Source: Candidatus Gastranaerophilales bacterium (GTDB lineage: Bacteria; Cyanobacteriota; Vampirovibrionia; Gastranaerophilales; Gastranaerophilaceae). Taken from it: DNA of 64,000 bases. Each line of letters begins with the position of its first letter. Position 1 is the first letter of the stretch. The stretch spans positions 62,001-126,000 of the forward strand of contig CALVAX010000005.1 in assembly GCA_944325605.1 (NCBI GenBank), read 5' to 3'. The notes beneath the pieces are model-generated. The model saw only the letters and a program-made list of their open reading frames with translations. It was not told the origin of the DNA and made no database searches. Positions 52,802-59,952 of the stretch are shown here, one piece after another. A program made the position numbers and the translations under genes.

Positions 52802-52826
52802 CCGGGCAAGGGTGAGCCTTGCCCGG
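52802..52826 (-). terminator. Strong hairpin terminator inside the early operon
   Basis: Perfect 10-bp stem CCGGGCAAGG / CCTTGCCCGG with a 5-base loop, followed on the minus strand by TTTTCATTAAATTTT. It lies 16 bp after the 52842 gene, separating the first three early genes from the rest of the operon. Confidence 0.8.
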
Positions 52827-52841
52827 AGCTATGAAAAAAAA

Positions 52842-53087
52842 TTACGAAAAGCATTTTAAATCATCGCAAAGTGCAGGTATTAAAGATCTATTGGTAAAAT
52901 AATAATCCACTCTACGGTTTGCAATCATATACCCCAGAACAGTATTGACCCGCTGAAACAACGGGATTTGCAAACCAGTAGTGTTCTTGCGCAGTACATT
53001 TTCAATAACCACATACAAAACTCGTATTTTCTTTGCATACGGAACTTTTTTCAAATCTTTTTTAAATAAATCTTTTAATCTAAACAT
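52842..53087 (-). CDS. Small basic early protein
   Basis: The 81-residue basic protein (MFRLKDLFKKDLKKVPYAKK) has a helical middle and the end ALCDDLKCFS. It is the third gene from the early promoter and directly before a strong terminator. By position it could be an antiterminator or Cro-like factor, but I see no motif. GAGGAG precedes ATG. Confidence 0.58.
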   Translation of the reverse strand: MFRLKDLFKKDLKKVPYAKKIRVLYVVIENVLRKNTTGLQIPLFQRVNTVLGYMIANRRVDYYFTNRSLIPALCDDLKCFS

Positions 53088-53232
53088 TATTCTCTCCTCT
53101 ATTCGTTAGCATATAAACAAATTCAGCAATCATGGATTTAGACTGCTCCGGTGTATAAACTTCATCATCGAAGCTCGCTATGATTTCAATACCATCTATT
53201 TTTTTACTAAAAATTACTTTATTAGATTTCAC
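53080..53232 (-). CDS. Small early protein downstream of excisionase
   Basis: The 50-residue product starts at GTG 53232, six bases after GGAGG, overlapping the excisionase stop. A longer frame from 53316 would lie wholly within the excisionase gene and is rejected. Sequence KIDGIEIIASFDDEVYTPEQ then helix. Function unknown. Confidence 0.58.
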   Translation of the reverse strand: MKSNKVIFSKKIDGIEIIASFDDEVYTPEQSKSMIAEFVYMLTNRGENNV

Positions 53233-53395
53233 CGGCACCTCCGGAAGAAATGTAATTCTTAATATCTTCATCGGAAAACAGATACTTGCGGCCGGATCTT
53301 TTGAAGGTGATTTCACCGTTTCTGCATTTTCTGGTCAGAACCTCAGGTGCAATATGTAAAATCTTTGCTGCCTCTTCCGTTGAATAAAATGTCAT
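53222..53395 (-). CDS. Excisionase-like HTH protein
   Basis: This 57-residue gene is in a different frame from its neighbours. It has the helix-turn-helix of the HTH_17/excisionase family: FYSTEEAAKILHIAPEVLTR, then CRNGEITFKRSGRKYLFSDE and DIKNYI. AAGG precedes ATG 53395. As the first gene of the early leftward operon it could be the recombination directionality factor for the serine recombinase, or a small regulator. Confidence 0.75.
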   Translation of the reverse strand: MTFYSTEEAAKILHIAPEVLTRKCRNGEITFKRSGRKYLFSDEDIKNYISSGGAGEI

Positions 53396-53606
53396 CTTGT
53401 TACCTTAAACCGTCCTTTGTTTTCGATTTACCATAAATTTTTGTAAACAAAATTTACACAACAGACAACAAAACAGTTGCCTTTGTGTTAATCTGTTTAA
53501 CATAAAGTCATTTAAAAGCATGTAAAATAACTTATAAAAACATTAAACTATACTTTAACAAATTTGTCAAGTAAAAGTTTAACATTTGCGCAAACAGGAG
53601 TAAAAA
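53396..53606. promoter_or_regulatory. Lysogeny switch region: operators and early promoter
   Basis: Between the divergent repressor and early genes lie two perfect operators of one design: TGTAAA-N5-TTTACA (53442-53458) and TGTTAA-N5-TTAACA (53486-53502). A weaker TGTAAA-N5-TTATAA (53521-53537) follows. The leftward early promoter reads TTGACA (complement of 53565-53570), 17 bp, TTTAAT (complement of 53542-53547); its start would fall in the third operator. The repressor's own promoter is not obvious. Confidence 0.72.
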
Positions 53607-54221
53607 TTGAAGTTATCTGAATTCATAAAGGAAACCAATAAACACCTTGAATATAAGCTAACCTACACAAAAGTTGCAGAAATTCTAAATGTGTCAAGAC
53701 AATACTTATCGACAATACGAGATAAAGAACTAAGTGTAAAAAATCTTAACATTCTGACTGAATACTTTAACAAAAATGTAAACAAAAATTTTAATTTCAT
53801 CAAAATTCCGGTTTACGGCAATGTGACCGCAAGCATGGGTTATGGTATTAGTGTATATGACGAAAATCAGACCGGAGTTTATGAAATAAGCCAGAAACTG
53901 GCAAAAGATATCGGCATCATCCCGGGCAAAACAGAGATGATTTTTGCTTCAGGTGACAGCATGTATCCGACAATAGAAGGCGGAGACAGCCTTTTAATAG
54001 ATACGTCCAAAAAAGAAATTCATGACGGCCGGATCTTTTGTGTAAGAGTTGAAGGCCAGCTTTACGCAAAACGCCTTCAAAAAATTCCTCCCAACAAAAT
54101 CAAAGTAATCTCAGACAACGGAAGCAAATATGATGCTTTTTATGTTGATTTTTCAAAAGATATCAATTTTGACTTTGAAGTAATCGGAGAAATCCGCTGG
54201 TGGGGGCGTGTAGCAAGGTAA
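53607..54221 (+). CDS. LexA/CI-type phage repressor with S24 peptidase domain
   Basis: The 204-residue repressor has an N-terminal Xre-like HTH (LTYTKVAEILNVSRQYLSTI near 17-36) and a C-terminal S24 self-cleavage domain. Visible are AS-MGYG as the cleavage-site region (near 75), the serine in FASGDSMYPTIEGGD (near 115) and the lysine in GQLYAKRLQKI (near 152). RecA-stimulated cleavage would induce the phage. The start is TTG with CAGGAG six bases upstream, suggesting modest expression. Confidence 0.9.
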   Translation: MKLSEFIKETNKHLEYKLTYTKVAEILNVSRQYLSTIRDKELSVKNLNILTEYFNKNVNKNFNFIKIPVYGNVTASMGYGISVYDENQTGVYEISQKLAKDIGIIPGKTEMIFASGDSMYPTIEGGDSLLIDTSKKEIHDGRIFCVRVEGQLYAKRLQKIPPNKIKVISDNGSKYDAFYVDFSKDINFDFEVIGEIRWWGRVAR

Positions 54222-54233
54222 AAAGGATTTTTA

Positions 54234-55202
54234 ATGAAAATATGTGAAAAATGCGGATGTGTATATGACGACTCATTCGACAAATGTCCGACATGTAACA
54301 AAACATTTGAACAAGAACTAGGTGCGGGTTGCCTAAACGGCGTTGTAGCAGGTGTAGCCATTACTTTATCAATAGTCAAAATGTCTATAATCCCTTTTGT
54401 TTGCGGGATAGTTATCTGTCTAATAATTTCAATAAAACTAAATAAAAATAAATTAAAAGACGTCAAAAATGAGCAAACAAACTCAAACGAGTCAAAACAA
54501 CAACCAATACAACAAGCAATTAAAACGATTACAGATATCAGCCAGATTGAAAAATATTATTCAATAAACTCAAAAAATGATACAGGAAGAATACTCAGAG
54601 CAAAATATGAGACCTTTACTTTTCAAAATCTAAATAAAGAAAACAAAACAGCCGAAGTTTTAAATCAATCAAAAAATAACGTTTACCATACTACTTTAAC
54701 ATCCTGCACCTGTCAGGACTTTATCAAAAGGAATTTACCATGCAAACACATGTATAGATTAGCTGCAGAACTTGAGATTTTCCCATTGTACAAAGCTGAA
54801 GAGCAAGAGTTAATCTTAAAATTACAAGCAATAAAAGATAATCCTCAATTGATATCAAAATTAATAGATGTCTTTTTTAGAATTCGCGACAAAAAGAACA
54901 AATATTACACAAAAACTTCACCTTTATTAAATAAACTGGCCGATTTAGAACTAATTAGTATTAGCGAAATTCCAACAGAGGAGCTTATTAATTTCAAGTA
55001 CAACACAAATGAATTAAAAGGAATTCTTTCAAATAAAGGCATCAAAAAAAGTGCATCCAAGAAAGAATTAATTGAAATCTTTAAAAACGATGAAAAATTA
55101 ATTAAAAAACTTCCTAGAAATCTGTTTCATATTACTTTAAACTGCACAGAAACACAAAAAGAATATTACACTGAACCGTTATACTATTATTTGAATAACT
55201 AA
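54234..55202 (+). CDS. Zinc-ribbon, membrane, SWIM and SAP-like domain protein
   Basis: The 322-residue protein combines an N-terminal zinc ribbon (CEKCGCVYDD..CPTC, 4-21), a hydrophobic hairpin (about 31-66), a SWIM zinc finger CTCQDFIKRNLPCKHMYRLA (about 158-177) and a SAP-like segment ELKGILSNKGIKKSASKKEL (about 262-281). Metal-binding plus DNA-binding motifs on a membrane anchor are unusual. It follows the repressor by 12 bp (AAGGA site), so is expressed in the lysogen. Function unknown; exclusion of other phages is a possibility. Confidence 0.75.
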   Translation: MKICEKCGCVYDDSFDKCPTCNKTFEQELGAGCLNGVVAGVAITLSIVKMSIIPFVCGIVICLIISIKLNKNKLKDVKNEQTNSNESKQQPIQQAIKTITDISQIEKYYSINSKNDTGRILRAKYETFTFQNLNKENKTAEVLNQSKNNVYHTTLTSCTCQDFIKRNLPCKHMYRLAAELEIFPLYKAEEQELILKLQAIKDNPQLISKLIDVFFRIRDKKNKYYTKTSPLLNKLADLELISISEIPTEELINFKYNTNELKGILSNKGIKKSASKKELIEIFKNDEKLIKKLPRNLFHITLNCTETQKEYYTEPLYYYLNN

Positions 55203-55209
55203 ACATTGT

Positions 55210-55638
55210 ATGAAAAAACTTTTATTTTTAATATGTACAATACTCATAGCAGCCCCCTGTGGCCAGGCAAAACGACTGTATTCAGAGGATACCTATCAAA
55301 CTTTGTGGTGCAGCAAACATAACGGAATAAAAGAGTATCAACTGAATGATAAAACCCGTGTTGACTGCCTGACAAATGAGCTTGCGGTAGAATTTGACTT
55401 TGCGAACAAGTGGGCCGAATGTATCGGACAGGCGCTTTATTACGGCAGACAGACCGGTAAGCAGCCGGCTTGTGTCTTAATTATGGAACGTGGAGAAAAA
55501 GATTTAAAATATTTAAAAAGACTCAGACGCGCAGCATATAAAAAAGGTGTGGATATGCGCACTTTCACAATGAAACCGGAACATATCTGTGATCCGGCCA
55601 AGCAACCTGACTGTCCGCACATGAAGAAAAAGAACTAA
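55210..55638 (+). CDS. Exported protein with PD-(D/E)XK-like pattern
   Basis: A Sec signal peptide (KKLLFLICTILIAAPCGQA, about 1-21) precedes a small domain with KTRVDCLTNELAVEFDFANK, then WAECIGQALYYGRQTGKQ. The order D...E-x-D...K-W-x-E-x-x-G-Q is that of a nuclease-like fold. No start-proximal ribosome site; it begins 7 bp after the SWIM gene. An exported, possibly periplasmic, nuclease-like protein in the lysogeny operon could act on incoming DNA; inference only. Confidence 0.68.
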   Translation: MKKLLFLICTILIAAPCGQAKRLYSEDTYQTLWCSKHNGIKEYQLNDKTRVDCLTNELAVEFDFANKWAECIGQALYYGRQTGKQPACVLIMERGEKDLKYLKRLRRAAYKKGVDMRTFTMKPEHICDPAKQPDCPHMKKKN

Positions 55639-55733
55639 GCTTTATTTCGCATTTTAGCAAGAAGAGCACGAACAGCTTTTTCTTCTTCTTCCGACAACCT
55701 GAAAGTAAACCGTTTTTTTAACTTTTTTGTCAA
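55635..55733 (-). CDS. Possible tiny ribbon-helix-helix peptide
   Basis: A TTG-started 32-residue frame reads TKKLKKRFTFRLSEEEEKAV then RALLAKMRNKA, with the basic-strand/helix look of ribbon-helix-helix proteins. There is no clear ribosome site and a stop blocks any N-terminal extension. It is antisense to the end of the exported-protein gene. It may be a remnant. Confidence 0.35.
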   Translation of the reverse strand: MTKKLKKRFTFRLSEEEEKAVRALLAKMRNKA

Positions 55734-55844
55734 TACTTTTATTCAATAAATACTTAACAAAAATTCATGAATGCTTTATTTGCAACATGTATTTGATAAT
55801 CTTTAACTATCAATATAATTTTACAAAGGGGCAAGAGGAGCATT

Positions 55845-57497
55845 ATGTTTAATTTCGCAGAACAATTTTTCACTCCATCAGGTCGGCCAATATCAAGGGT
55901 CAGATTATACATCAGAGTTTCCGATGATGAACAGGTACTCGGACACAGCTTAGCCATGCAAGAAAAAGAAGACAGCAACTTTGCCAAACGTCACAAATAT
56001 TTAATCACCGGCAAATATGTAGATGCCGGCTATACCGGAAAAAACATGAACCGCCCCCAGCTTAAATTACTTTTGGCCGACATCAAAAACAAGAAAAAAG
56101 ACTTTGATGCGATAATAGTCTGGAGATGTGACAGATTAATCCGAAATAATGATTATTATCATAGTGTCCTAAAACCTATATTCGACAGGGCTGATATTGC
56201 TATTTTATCTGCAACAGAGAACAACGATATGAATAACCCCTACGGAAAATATATGCGAAACATGCAGATCAACAATGCCGAACTTGAATCTGATATCAAT
56301 TCCATAAGAACAATTGCCAATCTTAGAGAAAAGTGTGAACAAGGATTTTCGCCCGTTGCAAGGCCACCTGTTGGCTATATTCGAATTAAAACTAAAGACA
56401 AGAAAAAATTAATAATTCCGGATCCGGAAACCAGTTTTTATGTACAAAAAATATTAAAACTTCACGCAACCGGGATATATAGCGACAGAATGCTTGCGGA
56501 TCTTATGCGCAAAGAAGGATTTAAAAAATGCACAAAAAAAATGGTAGAAAATATCACTAGAAATAATCTAAAATTCTACTCCGGCAAATTTGATTACAGT
56601 CTAAAAGATTACAATGGAAACAGAACAACAAAAGAATATCAGGGAAAACATGAACCTCTAATATCACTTGAACTATATGAAACAATAAAAAGATTACATA
56701 ACGAGCATGCAATCTATGCATCAAAAACAACAAAACACGACTTGTTATATAAAGGCTTAATCAAATGTCCTAAAAATAACAAATTCTTATCCGGAGAAAT
56801 TCAAAAAGGTAAAAATCAAAGCGGGGAATACGAATACTGGCGATGTCACAAACCAATAAAAGGTGATGCAGTTTGTAATGCGTGCAAAAAATGTATCAAA
56901 TCAACAATAATAGATAACGCAGTAATTGAAGTTTTAAAAGAAATTGAAATCACCCCCAAACAACTGGATGAAATCAAAGAGAATTTCAAGATATTTTTTA
57001 ATATACAAACAGACTATGATGAAAAAAAGAAAGAACAAATTGCCGTAAAAATCAAAAAACTTAGAAATCGACTAAATCAATTATACGAAGATAAACTTGA
57101 CGGATTAATAGATCAAGAAATATACATAGAAAAAAGAGACAAATATTCAACTGAATTAAATGAACTTAATATTGAATACAGTGCTTTAAGCAAGACAAAT
57201 CAAATTTTATTTGAACGCTTAGAACAAGCGTTCGAACTCTGCAAAGACTTGACTGGACGCTATTTCCAGCTTTCACATTCAAAAAAGCGGGAATTGCTGA
57301 AATTGTTGTGTTCGAACTTTTTTTATCAGGACTCAAAATTAAACATAAAAGTGAAGAGCGCCTTTATGACGCTCTTTCGGACTTTTGTATTTGATTGTGA
57401 TTTGTCCGATTTTGAACCGGATTCACCTGTTTTTAAAAATGGGGCGCCTGATGGGATTCGAACCCATGCATATCGGAACCACAATCCGAGGTCTTAA
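55845..57497 (+). CDS. Large serine recombinase (phage integrase)
   Basis: The 550-residue recombinase has the resolvase catalytic domain (catalytic Ser26 in LYIRVSDDEQ; AIIVWRCDRLIRN near 99). A recombinase domain (GFSPVARPPVGYIRIKT; ILKLHATGIYSDRMLADLM) is followed by a zinc ribbon (CPKNNKFLSGE, CHKP, CNACKKCI) and a coiled coil (about 385-455). It integrates and, with a partner, excises the prophage. AGAGGAG precedes ATG. The last ~50 codons run across attR and the final 15 are antisense to tRNA-His; the tail differs in the excised form. Confidence 0.93.
   Translation: MFNFAEQFFTPSGRPISRVRLYIRVSDDEQVLGHSLAMQEKEDSNFAKRHKYLITGKYVDAGYTGKNMNRPQLKLLLADIKNKKKDFDAIIVWRCDRLIRNNDYYHSVLKPIFDRADIAILSATENNDMNNPYGKYMRNMQINNAELESDINSIRTIANLREKCEQGFSPVARPPVGYIRIKTKDKKKLIIPDPETSFYVQKILKLHATGIYSDRMLADLMRKEGFKKCTKKMVENITRNNLKFYSGKFDYSLKDYNGNRTTKEYQGKHEPLISLELYETIKRLHNEHAIYASKTTKHDLLYKGLIKCPKNNKFLSGEIQKGKNQSGEYEYWRCHKPIKGDAVCNACKKCIKSTIIDNAVIEVLKEIEITPKQLDEIKENFKIFFNIQTDYDEKKKEQIAVKIKKLRNRLNQLYEDKLDGLIDQEIYIEKRDKYSTELNELNIEYSALSKTNQILFERLEQAFELCKDLTGRYFQLSHSKKRELLKLLCSNFFYQDSKLNIKVKSAFMTLFRTFVFDCDLSDFEPDSPVFKNGAPDGIRTHAYRNHNPRS
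57343..57449. other. attR: right 107-bp prophage direct repeat
   Basis: Counterpart of 16837-16943. It encodes the end of the recombinase on the plus strand and, on the minus strand, the tRNA-His 3' end (57440-57449) and downstream hairpin. A 70-bp identical core lies between the mismatches. Confidence 0.88.
57354..57376 (-). terminator. Hairpin downstream of tRNA-His
   Basis: AAGAGCG / CGCTCTT (7-bp stem, 9-base loop) followed on the minus strand by CACTTTTATGTTT. It could end the tRNA-His transcript. The stem is weakened by a mismatch in the attL copy. It is carried by attP, so integration restores it. Confidence 0.5.
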
Positions 57498-57516
57498 CCG
57501 CTTGACGACAGGCGCC
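57440..57516 (-). tRNA. tRNA-His (GTG), with encoded G-1 and CCA
   Basis: Folds as a cloverleaf: acceptor GCGCCTG/CAGGCGC, anticodon stem TCGGA/TCCGA around TTGTGGT with anticodon GTG, T arm ATGGG-TTCGAAT-CCCAT. The extra 5' G (57516) pairs with C73 and CCA is encoded, both tRNA-His hallmarks. Its 3' end is the prophage attachment site and its antisense strand encodes the recombinase tail. Confidence 0.95.
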
Positions 57517-57642
57517 ATATATTCCTGTTACTTTTCTATACTATCATGAAAATATTTTTTGTCCAGATATTTTATTCGGGATGTATATAGCAAATTTCAC
57601 AAAAAATTCTCAAAACAGAATCATACTGAGCACTCTGCCGAA

Positions 57643-57701
57643 CAAAACGATTAAGTATCGTTTTGTGAGAGTCCGAAGTATCTCAAAAAGACTCTTCGGA
57701 C
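57643..57701. repeat. Two adjacent hairpins in intergenic DNA
   Basis: CAAAACGAT-TAAGT-ATCGTTTTG (57643-57665) and GTCCGAAG-N15-CTTCGGAC (57671-57701), followed by CTCAGAATGACAGG. It looks like a REP/MITE-type mobile hairpin rather than a gene; the open frame on the plus strand here has no coding character. It fills the gap between tRNA-His and the rpaB terminator. Confidence 0.55.
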
Positions 57702-57824
57702 AATATCCTCAGAATGACAGGTTTTTATTGTATCTTATGAATTTGCTATATAAGTCACATTTATTCAGTACTTTGATAGCAAATTTCAGTAATTTTATCA
57801 ATATTTTTAAACTTAATACAACAA

Positions 57825-57851
57825 AAAAGACAGGCTTTATACCTGTCTTTT
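57825..57851 (-). terminator. Terminator of the response-regulator gene
   Basis: AAAAGACAGG / CCTGTCTTTT, 10-bp stem with a 7-base loop, 20 bp beyond the rpaB stop, with T-rich flanks on both strands, so probably bidirectional. Confidence 0.85.
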
Positions 57852-57871
57852 TCAGTGTTTAATTATTTTTA

Positions 57872-58621
57872 TTAGCTGATTCTCTGGAACATATACCCAA
57901 TACCGCGGGCTGTCAAAATAAGTTCCGGATTTGCAGGATCTGATTCAAGTTTTGAACGGAGTCTTGAAATATGCACGTCTACAACTCTTGTATCAATTCT
58001 ATGATCCGGCGGATAAGCCCATACATGCTGCAAGATTTCATTTCTTGAGAATGCCTGTCCTGAATTATTAACAAGAAGTTCAAGCAGACTGAATTCCATA
58101 CCGGTCAGGCGGATTCTTTCATTTTTACGGAATACCTGACGGCGTGCAGTATCAATTTTAATATTTCCTGTTGTGATAACGTTTTTAGTAACTTTTCCTG
58201 CCGGTGTAACCGTTTCGCGGTTATTTGTACGTCTTAAAACGGCTTTTACACGTGCTTCAAGTTCTTTTGGAGAAAAAGGTTTGATAACGTAGTCATCAGC
58301 ACCTAATTCAAGGCCGGTAATTCTTTCAGAAACATCACCCAGAGCGGTCAGGATTATAATCGGAACATCAGCAGTACGTCTGATTTCACGGGTTACGCCG
58401 TAACCGTCCATTTTAGGCATCATTACATCCAGAACTACTAAATCAGGATTATATTTATTGAATGCCGCAACAGCTTCTTCGCCGTCTGCTGCAGTATAAA
58501 CATCGTACCCTGCCATTTTTAAGCGGGTTTCCAATATACGTCTGATACTTGCTTCGTCATCAGCCAGTAAAATTCGCTGACGATCCTCTGTTTCATTTTG
58601 CAATTCAGCATTTTCTGTCAT
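57872..58621 (-). CDS. rpaB: OmpR-family response regulator, RpaB/Ycf27-like
   Basis: The 249-residue regulator has a receiver (residues about 16-130; acidic DD at 21-22, phospho-acceptor D65 in LVVLDVMMPK, IKPFSPKEL switch lysine near 114). A winged-helix DNA-binding domain follows (about 150-249; LTGMEFSLLELLVNNSGQAF, VDVHISRLRSKLE, RGIGYMF). The text closely resembles cyanobacterial RpaB, which in photosynthetic relatives controls light-stress genes. No partner kinase is adjacent. AAGGAAAAG precedes the start. Confidence 0.85.
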   Translation of the reverse strand: MTENAELQNETEDRQRILLADDEASIRRILETRLKMAGYDVYTAADGEEAVAAFNKYNPDLVVLDVMMPKMDGYGVTREIRRTADVPIIILTALGDVSERITGLELGADDYVIKPFSPKELEARVKAVLRRTNNRETVTPAGKVTKNVITTGNIKIDTARRQVFRKNERIRLTGMEFSLLELLVNNSGQAFSRNEILQHVWAYPPDHRIDTRVVDVHISRLRSKLESDPANPELILTARGIGYMFQRIS

Positions 58622-58790
58622 GATTTTTTCTTTTCCTTACTTATGTAAAATCTAACACCTCAACATAAAACATATATAATTATTACAAAATATATACTTT
58701 TTTAAATTTTTATAACGTTATATTAACCTAATTTAAGAAAAATTGCAAGTACTTTTTTTATACTTTAGGTGGAAAAAAATAAGAAAATAT

Positions 58791-59534
58791 TTAAGAAATT
58801 CTGATTTTTGCCTCGACTATTGCCTTAAATTTTTCAAGATCATCGCGCGTATCTATTCCTACAGGCACGAAATCTACTACTGAAGTTTTAATTTTCATTC
58901 CGTTTTCAATCGCACGCAGCTGTTCAAGGCTTTCAGTCGTTTCAAGCGGAGTCTGGGGTAAGGATGTCATTTTTATCAAGGCTTCACGCTTATAGCCGTA
59001 GATGCCAAGGTGTCCGTAAAACTCGCCGCTTATCGGATTTCTTTCGTACGGGATTTTTGAGCGTGAAAAATAAAGCGCATAGCCGTTTTTGTCACGCACG
59101 CATTTGACAAGGTTCGGATTATTTATTTCTTCTTCATCTTTCAGAACTCTGATGAGTGTTGAAATATCCGCATTTGCGTCCTCTTTAACATTTCTTGCAA
59201 CCTCGTCGATTGCAGAAGGTTCAATCAAAGGCTCGTCCCCTTGAAGGTTTACGATATAAGAGATTTCAGGATGTCTGTCCACAACTTCACGAATTCTGTC
59301 GGATCCGCATTTGTGATTGATAGATGTCATTTCTGCAACTCCGCCAAAAGCAGTCACTGCATTGAAAATTCTTTCATCATCCGTCGCTACAATAATAATA
59401 TCCGCCAGTTCAGACATCATCGCTTTTTCATAAACCCATTGTATTACAGGTTTGCCTGCCACTTTCAAAAGAGGTTTCCCTTCTAATCTTGATGACCCGT
59501 ATCTTGCCGGTATTATTATTGCTGTTTTAGACAT
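58791..59534 (-). CDS. kdsB: 3-deoxy-manno-octulosonate cytidylyltransferase KdsB
   Basis: Makes CMP-Kdo for lipopolysaccharide inner core. The 247-residue protein has the signature IIPARYGSSRLEGKPLLKVA (6-25), VATDDERIFNAV, YIVNLQGDEPLIEP (near 95) and HLGIYGYKREALIKM (near 175). Supports a Gram-negative envelope with Kdo. The start overlaps the upstream membrane gene by 8 bp. Last gene of the acc operon. Confidence 0.95.
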   Translation of the reverse strand: MSKTAIIIPARYGSSRLEGKPLLKVAGKPVIQWVYEKAMMSELADIIIVATDDERIFNAVTAFGGVAEMTSINHKCGSDRIREVVDRHPEISYIVNLQGDEPLIEPSAIDEVARNVKEDANADISTLIRVLKDEEEINNPNLVKCVRDKNGYALYFSRSKIPYERNPISGEFYGHLGIYGYKREALIKMTSLPQTPLETTESLEQLRAIENGMKIKTSVVDFVPVGIDTRDDLEKFKAIVEAKIRIS

Positions 59535-59952
59535 TGTGTTCCTCCAAAAATTTCTTTATATATTCATATTCTGCCATGCCTAACGGAAGTTTAATTTTGT
59601 TTTTGCCTGAAGTAACAATTAAAGTAGAGGTAAATTTTCCGGTCAACTTTAATTGAGAAAAATCTCTGATTACTAAGGCTTTCTTGAAAATCTTAAAAAC
59701 TATAAAATCGGAATATATTTCAACATCAGCATAAAAACCTCTGTAAATGAGCCAGTTTATACTGGAAATACGTGCAGTGAATATTTTCAGCGGCTCAGCA
59801 GTTGAATTTGATTTGATTGCATCGTAATAATCACAATCAAATATTGAGTCAAATGAATCTTTTAATATGTTAACCACAAGATAAGCTATTAAACCAAAGA
59901 AGAAGACTACAAAAACTAGTAAAAAAACTATTTCAAACGGTTTTACGAGCAT
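59527..59952 (-). CDS. Single-pass membrane protein with PH-like domain
   Basis: From ATG 59952 the 141-residue protein has a membrane segment at about 8-32 (EIVFLLVFVVFFFGLIAYLV) and a beta-rich domain (AEPLKIFTARISSINWLIYR; YADVEIYSDFIVFKIF), which looks like a small bacterial PH-type domain. The start shares a base with the prmA stop (TGATG). Function unknown. Confidence 0.72.
   Translation of the reverse strand: MLVKPFEIVFLLVFVVFFFGLIAYLVVNILKDSFDSIFDCDYYDAIKSNSTAEPLKIFTARISSINWLIYRGFYADVEIYSDFIVFKIFKKALVIRDFSQLKLTGKFTSTLIVTSGKNKIKLPLGMAEYEYIKKFLEEHNV

Noticed and set aside
53080-53316. Long version of the small early gene starting at 53316
   Set aside because: Its first 28 codons lie inside the excisionase gene; the GTG at 53232 has GGAGG at the right distance.
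57581-57862. A 93-residue rightward gene between tRNA-His and rpaB
   Set aside because: It runs through two hairpins and a terminator and has no ribosome site or coding character.
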